DNA from: MPNP01 sp963668325
GTDB lineage: Bacteria; Pseudomonadota; Alphaproteobacteria; Rhodobacterales; Rhodobacteraceae
Direction of reading: 5' to 3'
NCBI GenBank assembly: GCA_963668325.1
Contig: OY764222.1
Location: 1,054,001-1,118,000, forward strand
DNA length: 64,000 nucleotides
The notes under the pieces are model-generated. The model was given only the letters and a program-made list of their open reading frames with translations. It made no database searches and was not told where the DNA came from. Below, one piece after another: positions 59,405-64,000 of the stretch. The position numbers and the translations under genes are program-made. Each line of letters starts with the position of its first letter. Position 1 is the stretch's first letter.

Positions 59405-61522
59405 TCAAGCATATTTAGATTGAATCTCTTCCGAGATATTTTGTGGTACAGCCTCATAATGAGAAAACTGCATGGTGAAATTAGCTCTTCCCGACGTCAT
59501 GGAACGAAGGTTGTTGATGTAGCCAAACATATTGGCCAGTGGTACGGTTCCTGCAATCGCTGTTGAATTACCTCTAGGTTCCTGCCCCTGCACCTGGCCA
59601 CGTCTCTTGGTCAAATCGCCATTTACTGTTCCGGTATATTCTTCGGGAGTTACAACCTCTACCTTCATGACGGGCTCCAAAAGTTTGACCCCGGCTTTTT
59701 TCAGACCTTCCCGCATGGCGGCCCTGGCACAAAGTTCAAAAGCCATTACCGATGAGTCAACATCATGGTAAGCTCCATCAATAAGGGTAACCTTGAAGTC
59801 AATGACCGGAAAGCCAGCCAACGGACCAGAATCCATTACCGATTGAATTCCCTTTTCAACACCCGGAATATATTCCTTGGGGATTGAGCCACCAACGATC
59901 TTGGACTCAAAACTATAACCCTTGCCGATTTCTTCGGGCTCGATAATCATTTTGACCCGGGCAAACTGACCGGCACCACCAGTCTGTTTTTTATGGGTGT
60001 AGTCAATTTCAGCCAAATGCGAAACAGTTTCACGATAGGCAACTTGCGGTGCACCAATATTGGCTTCCACTTTGAATTCCCTTTTCATCCGGTCAATCAA
60101 TATGTCCAGGTGAAGTTCCCCCATACCTTTCATAATGGTTTGGCCAGATTCGAAATCTGTCTCAACCCTGAACGAAGGATCTTCGGCTGCCAACCGTTGC
60201 AAAGCCTGCGCCATCTTTTCCTGGTCGGACTTGGTTCTTGGCTCAACCGCGATTTCAATAACTGGATCAGGGAAAGTCATGGTTTCAAGCACAACAGGTT
60301 TCACCGAACTGCATAGAGTGTCACCAGTGGTTGTTTCCTTCAAGCCAGCCAAGGCTATGATATCACCGGCATAAGCTTCCGTGATTTCTTCCCGGTTGTT
60401 GGAATGCATCATCATCATTCGACCGACACGTTCTTTCTTTCCTTTGGTCGAGTTCAACATCTGGTCACTCTTCTGGATCATACCGGAATAGATACGGGTA
60501 AACGTCAGGGAGCCGACAAAAGGATCATTCATTACCTTGAAAGCCAAGCCTGAAAATGGATCGGCATCATCAGCAGTCCTCGCAATATTTCGAACTTCTT
60601 CCTTATCGCCGGGGGCAAAACCAAGGTAGGAAGGGACATCCAATGGGCCTGGCAGGTAATCAATGACCGAATTCAACATTGGCTGAACACCTTTGTTCTT
60701 GAAGGCAGAACCAGCAAGAACAGGTACAAAAATCATATCCAGAGTCCCTTTGCGGATCAATCGCCGCAGTGTTTCCTCGTCAGGTTCTTCACCCTCCAGA
60801 TAAGCTTCCATCACATCATCATCAATTTCAACGGCCGTTTCAATGAGGGTATTTCGCCACTCATCAGCCAAATTTTGGAGGTCTGGCCGAATGTCCTGAA
60901 GAGTCCATGTCGCTCCAAGTGCTTCACCCGTCCAGGTCCATTCCTTCATGGTAACCAGATCAATAATTCCACTGAATTTGTCTTCAGCTCCGATGGGAAT
61001 CTGTATGGGTAGGGGAGTTGCACCGGTGCGGGATTTGATCATTCTCACACAATTGAAGAAATCTGCTCCGATCTTGTCCATTTTGTTGACGAATACAAAT
61101 CTTGGTACCTTGTACCGGTCGGCCTGGCGCCAGACGGTTTCGGTCTGGGGCTCAATACCGGCGTTGGCATCAAGGACACAAATTGCTCCGTCAAGGACCG
61201 CCAGTGATCTTTCGACCTCAATGGTAAAATCCACATGGCCCGGCGTATCAATGATATTGAAGCGATATTTTTCCGAAAGAGGAGTTTCACCATCTTCGGT
61301 TCTTTCCCAGAAGGTGGTCGTGGCAGCCGAGGTTATGGTAATTCCTCGTTCCTGCTCCTGTTCCATCCAGTCCATGGTTGCGGCCCCATCATGAACCTCA
61401 CCGATTTTGTGGGACTTGCCGGTATAATAAAGAACGCGTTCTGTGGTGGTTGTTTTCCCGGCATCAATATGAGCCATGATACCAAAATTTCGATAGTGGG
61501 AAAGAGGATATTGACGTGTCAT
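59405..61522 (-). CDS. fusA: Elongation factor G
   Basis: 705 residues. GTPase P-loop in GIMAHIDAGKTTTTERVLYY, effector ERGITITSAATTTFW, DTPGHVDFTIEVERS and NKMDKIGADF. Domain IV includes KIVGGSIPKEYIPGVEKGIQ and the tip GAYHDVDSSVMAFE. Ends FTMQFSHYEAVPQNISEEIQ. Catalyses translocation. Normal length, no sign of the FusB-like or mitochondrial-type split forms. Confidence 0.97.
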   Translation of the reverse strand: MTRQYPLSHYRNFGIMAHIDAGKTTTTERVLYYTGKSHKIGEVHDGAATMDWMEQEQERGITITSAATTTFWERTEDGETPLSEKYRFNIIDTPGHVDFTIEVERSLAVLDGAICVLDANAGIEPQTETVWRQADRYKVPRFVFVNKMDKIGADFFNCVRMIKSRTGATPLPIQIPIGAEDKFSGIIDLVTMKEWTWTGEALGATWTLQDIRPDLQNLADEWRNTLIETAVEIDDDVMEAYLEGEEPDEETLRRLIRKGTLDMIFVPVLAGSAFKNKGVQPMLNSVIDYLPGPLDVPSYLGFAPGDKEEVRNIARTADDADPFSGLAFKVMNDPFVGSLTFTRIYSGMIQKSDQMLNSTKGKKERVGRMMMMHSNNREEITEAYAGDIIALAGLKETTTGDTLCSSVKPVVLETMTFPDPVIEIAVEPRTKSDQEKMAQALQRLAAEDPSFRVETDFESGQTIMKGMGELHLDILIDRMKREFKVEANIGAPQVAYRETVSHLAEIDYTHKKQTGGAGQFARVKMIIEPEEIGKGYSFESKIVGGSIPKEYIPGVEKGIQSVMDSGPLAGFPVIDFKVTLIDGAYHDVDSSVMAFELCARAAMREGLKKAGVKLLEPVMKVEVVTPEEYTGTVNGDLTKRRGQVQGQEPRGNSTAIAGTVPLANMFGYINNLRSMTSGRANFTMQFSHYEAVPQNISEEIQSKYA

Positions 61523-61545
61523 GAGAAAACTGCCCTACTTTTACT

Positions 61546-62016
61546 TTACCATCGATAATGACTAAAGGCCCGGTTGGCTTCGGCCATCTTGTGTGTATCT
61601 TCACGTTTTTTTACAGCTCGGCCGCGGAAGTTTATGGCATCAACCAGCTCGCCAGCCAATCTTTCCTCCATCGTGTGTTCTGGACGCTTGCGAGCAGCAT
61701 CAATCAACCAGCGAATGGCCAGGGCACTTCTTCTTTCCGGTCGAACCTCAACCGGGATCTGATAGGTTGAACCACCAACTCGTCTTGACCTGACCTCAAT
61801 TGAGGGACGGACGTTGCCGATAGCCTCATGAAAAACTTCCAACGGATCACGTTGGGTCTGGCTTTGAATTCGGTCCAGGGCATTATAGACAATACCTTCG
61901 GCCACGGCCTTCTTGCCATCCTCCATCAGGTTGTTCATAAACTTGGTAAGGGTCTGATCACCAAATTTGGCATCAGGCAGTATTTCTCTTACATCAGCTC
62001 GACGGCGACGGGACAT
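61546..62016 (-). CDS. rpsG: 30S ribosomal protein S7
   Basis: 156 residues. MSRRRRADVREILPDAKFGD, IVYNALDRIQSQTQRDPLEV, VRSRRVGGSTYQIPVEVRPE and the C-terminal KREDTHKMAEANRAFSHYRW. Nucleates assembly of the 30S head. 12 nt after rpsL. Confidence 0.96.
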   Translation of the reverse strand: MSRRRRADVREILPDAKFGDQTLTKFMNNLMEDGKKAVAEGIVYNALDRIQSQTQRDPLEVFHEAIGNVRPSIEVRSRRVGGSTYQIPVEVRPERRSALAIRWLIDAARKRPEHTMEERLAGELVDAINFRGRAVKKREDTHKMAEANRAFSHYRW

Positions 62017-62028
62017 ATATACAGCTCC

Positions 62029-62400
62029 TTACTTAGGTCTCTTGGCACCGTACTTGGAACGTCTTTGCCGTCGTTCCATGACACCTGTTGTATCGAGTGT
62101 TCCCCGAAGGATATGGTACCTGACACCCGGAAGGTCTTTAACTCTTCCACCACGAATCAGAACCACCGAATGCTCCTGTAAGGTATGGGTCTCCCCGGGA
62201 ATATAGGAGATAACCTCAAAACCACTTGTCAACCTGACCTTGGCAACCTTCCGCAAAGCTGAATTCGGCTTTTTGGGTGTTGTCGTGTAGACACGGGTAC
62301 ACACCCCACGTCGCTGAGGACACCCCAGCAAATGCATTGACTTTTGTCGCCGGACCTTGGGCTTTCTTGGCTTGCGAATTAATTGTTGTATCGTTGGCAT
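62029..62400 (-). CDS. rpsL: 30S ribosomal protein S12
   Basis: 123 residues. MPTIQQLIRKPRKPKVRRQK, then GCPQRRGVCTRVYTTTPKKP with K43 and GRVKDLPGVRYHILRG with K88: both streptomycin-site lysines are the sensitive wild type. PNSALRKVAKVRLTSG is invariant. First gene of the str operon, 267 bp after rpoC. Confidence 0.96.
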   Translation of the reverse strand: MPTIQQLIRKPRKPKVRRQKSMHLLGCPQRRGVCTRVYTTTPKKPNSALRKVAKVRLTSGFEVISYIPGETHTLQEHSVVLIRGGRVKDLPGVRYHILRGTLDTTGVMERRQRRSKYGAKRPK

Positions 62401-62462
62401 AACATTCCTAAAATTCTATCTTTCCTGATCGACCAAGACCTCTTAACATAAAGCATAAAGAA

Positions 62463-62485
62463 ACCGCTTCGTTCTCCTCAGCGGT
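62463..62485 (-). terminator. Hairpin in rpoC-rpsL gap, possible rpoBC terminator/attenuator
   Basis: ACCGCT (62463-62468) pairs with AGCGGT (62480-62485) around an 11-nt loop; on the minus strand it is followed by TTTCTTTATG. It lies upstream of rpsL, so it would end or attenuate the rpoC transcript. Moderate because the stem is short. Confidence 0.45.
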
Positions 62486-62498
62486 CTGTATTTCAGAG

Positions 62499-62518
62499 GA
62501 ACACCGGGTAAGGTGTTC
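62499..62518 (-). promoter_or_regulatory. Second hairpin in rpoC-rpsL gap
   Basis: GAACACC (62499-62505) and GGTGTTC (62512-62518) form a perfect 7-bp stem with a GGGTAA loop. It has no T-run, so it may be an RNA-processing or attenuation element rather than a terminator. No other gene is seen in 62401-62667. Confidence 0.4.
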
Positions 62519-62667
62519 ATGTACCCCAAATCTAAATGGCTATTTTACTTCCAAAGGCATTGGTCTCTTGAAAGTCCGTGCCAAGTAATGATTGCCAAGA
62601 AAAATGTCAACTCTTTCAGGGTAAAAAATTCCTCCAACCCCAAAAAAAGTGATTTTAGCTAGCAAAA

Positions 62668-64000
62668 CTAACTTTCCAGCGATTCAGAATCCTCTTCAAT
62701 CAAAGCAGGAAAATCACTGAAGATGTCAGATTCCTTCTCCAGTTGCAATATTCTCTCATCCTCCTTGAAGGCAATTTTTCGAATATCTGAGGCAGCGTTA
62801 CCAGTACCAGCTGGAATAAGTCTGCCCACAATCACATTTTCCTTGAGACCAGACAGCTTGTCAACCCGTCCCCGGACAGCGGCATCAGTCAGAACCTTGG
62901 TTGTTTCCTGGAAGGAAGCAGCTGAAATAAATGAATTGGTACCGAGGGCAGCCTTGGTAATACCGAGAATAACCGGAACCGAATGAGCTTCCTTTTCTTC
63001 TCTTCCCCTGGCAGCTTCATTGATTTTCCTGAATTCAGCCCTGTCAATGATTTCATCAGACATAAGAACAGTGTCACCGGGATCCGTAACACGGACCTTC
63101 TTCAACATTTGCCGTAAAATGACCTCAATGTGCTTGTCATTGATTTTCACACCTTGCAACTGGTAGACTTCCTGAACACCCTCAATCATGTATCGAGCCA
63201 GATCACCAAGCCCCCTTGATTGGAGAACATCCTGTGGGGAAGGAGTACCATCGACAATTAGGTCACCCCGCATGATCTTGTCGCCTTCCTGAACCTCCAG
63301 ATGCAGGCCCTTTGGAATCTTGTACTTGGGAGGGATTGCGATGTTTTCATCATCAGGGTCAATGCAGATAACCCGGGAATTCTTATACTCCCTTTCAAAT
63401 CGAATTGTTCCAGTGATTTCAGCCATAACCGCTAAATCCTTTGGATTTCTGGCTTCAAACAGATCAGCAACCCGAGGAAGACCACCCGTAATATCCTTGG
63501 TCAAGGCAGTCCGTTTCGGGAATCGAACCAATTCATCGCCGACCGCGACCTTTCCCCCGTCATTGATCCTTATTATCGACTCCATGGACATTTCATAAAA
63601 GGCCGGATTGCCGTTTTCCAGGTACAATGGTTGTCCGGTAACCTCGTCAACTATGAGAATACCTGGCTTGAGTGTATCCAAATCACGCCAATTGGAAGAA
63701 AAACTCTGGGAAATTCTCTTTTGAGTTTGTTTCATCGGTGGTGGTATAAACAAGTCATCACCGGCCTTGATGGATTGACCATTGGCTACTTTCAACTGAG
63801 AATCCTGTGGAACATAATGGGCTGAAACCTCTTGGCCATGCTCATCCGCAATAACCATCCACATATCCTTGGAACTCACCACCAGGTTGCCGTCAGGACC
63901 ATTCTCCAGTTCGGCCGATTCAAACCAGACCCGCCCCTGTTCAGTTGCCTGCGGCGACCGTTGGGGATTTGGTTTCAAGCGATCAGGTTTTTTACCTCCC
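62668..64000 (-). CDS. rpoC: RNA polymerase beta' subunit, C-terminal part (5' end outside window)
   Basis: The frame is open from the window edge (GGKKPDRLKPNPQ) to TAA/TAG at 62668, giving the last about 444 residues of a protein of roughly 1400. RFPKRTALTKDITGGLPRVA with DLFEARNPKDLAVMAEITG, HLEVQEGDKIMRGDLIVDG, KINDKHIEVILRQMLKKVRV, and FISAASFQETTKVLTDAAVRGRVD by parts are the conserved G to H regions near the bridge. The acidic tail (LIEEDSESLES) is variable among species. The translation start is well beyond the edge. Confidence 0.96.
   Translation of the reverse strand, partial: GGKKPDRLKPNPQRSPQATEQGRVWFESAELENGPDGNLVVSSKDMWMVIADEHGQEVSAHYVPQDSQLKVANGQSIKAGDDLFIPPPMKQTQKRISQSFSSNWRDLDTLKPGILIVDEVTGQPLYLENGNPAFYEMSMESIIRINDGGKVAVGDELVRFPKRTALTKDITGGLPRVADLFEARNPKDLAVMAEITGTIRFEREYKNSRVICIDPDDENIAIPPKYKIPKGLHLEVQEGDKIMRGDLIVDGTPSPQDVLQSRGLGDLARYMIEGVQEVYQLQGVKINDKHIEVILRQMLKKVRVTDPGDTVLMSDEIIDRAEFRKINEAARGREEKEAHSVPVILGITKAALGTNSFISAASFQETTKVLTDAAVRGRVDKLSGLKENVIVGRLIPAGTGNAASDIRKIAFKEDERILQLEKESDIFSDFPALIEEDSESLES

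Overview
This 64 kb window looks like a contiguous chromosomal stretch of a marine alphaproteobacterium with moderate-to-low GC. I infer the group from gene order rather than from any search. Several short gene sets match alphaproteobacterial synteny: CoA-pyrophosphatase NUDIX and cca; deacetylase, xseB and ispA; a PetP/PetR-like MarR plus response regulator beside ilvE; rsfS, rlmH, gpmI, ctpA and rppH; slt, dapA and smpB. A marine life style is suggested by a DMSP lyase of the DddP type (partial at the left edge), two formylglycine-type sulfatases and a tripartite tricarboxylate transporter. An ankyrin-repeat protein hints at contact with a host, but that is weak evidence.

Layout. 1-1842: dddP (5' part only) divergent from a heme-dependent N-demethylase-like gene (DUF3445), with an inverted repeat between them. 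1940-2590 and 6907-9964: NUDIX, cca and an ABC exporter, normally neighbours, here split by an accessory island (about 2591-6908). The island holds degenerate reading frames, a prokaryotic viperin homologue, two translationally coupled paralogous mini-proteins upstream of it, a divergent XRE-type regulator with an internal duplication, and a small broken minus-strand locus. 10116-18013: a second accessory island, visibly GC-richer, in which a MarR/sulfatase/MBL operon and a TctC/TctB/TctA/sulfatase/(decayed MBL) operon diverge from one 32-bp palindrome. It also carries a 204-bp tandem duplication scar. 18056-46599: housekeeping genes for isoprenoids, DNA repair, amino acids, tRNA modification, ribosome maturation and cell wall. 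46676-64000 (all minus strand): rpoC 3' end, str operon, S10 operon, spc operon, secY and adk. The cluster stops at adk, so rpsM, rpsK, rpoA and rplQ must be elsewhere.

The most promising candidate for an undescribed system is 3121-6220. Viperins are radical-SAM enzymes that make chain-terminating ddh-nucleotides and protect against phage. Here the viperin is preceded, in the same orientation, by two roughly 50-residue proteins sharing an almost invariant HSSGG(L/I)IASKGGYL core, the second starting inside the stop codon of the first. A strong terminator-like hairpin separates them from viperin, and a divergent HTH protein may control them. No tRNA, rRNA, CRISPR array, intact transposase or integrase was seen anywhere in the window.
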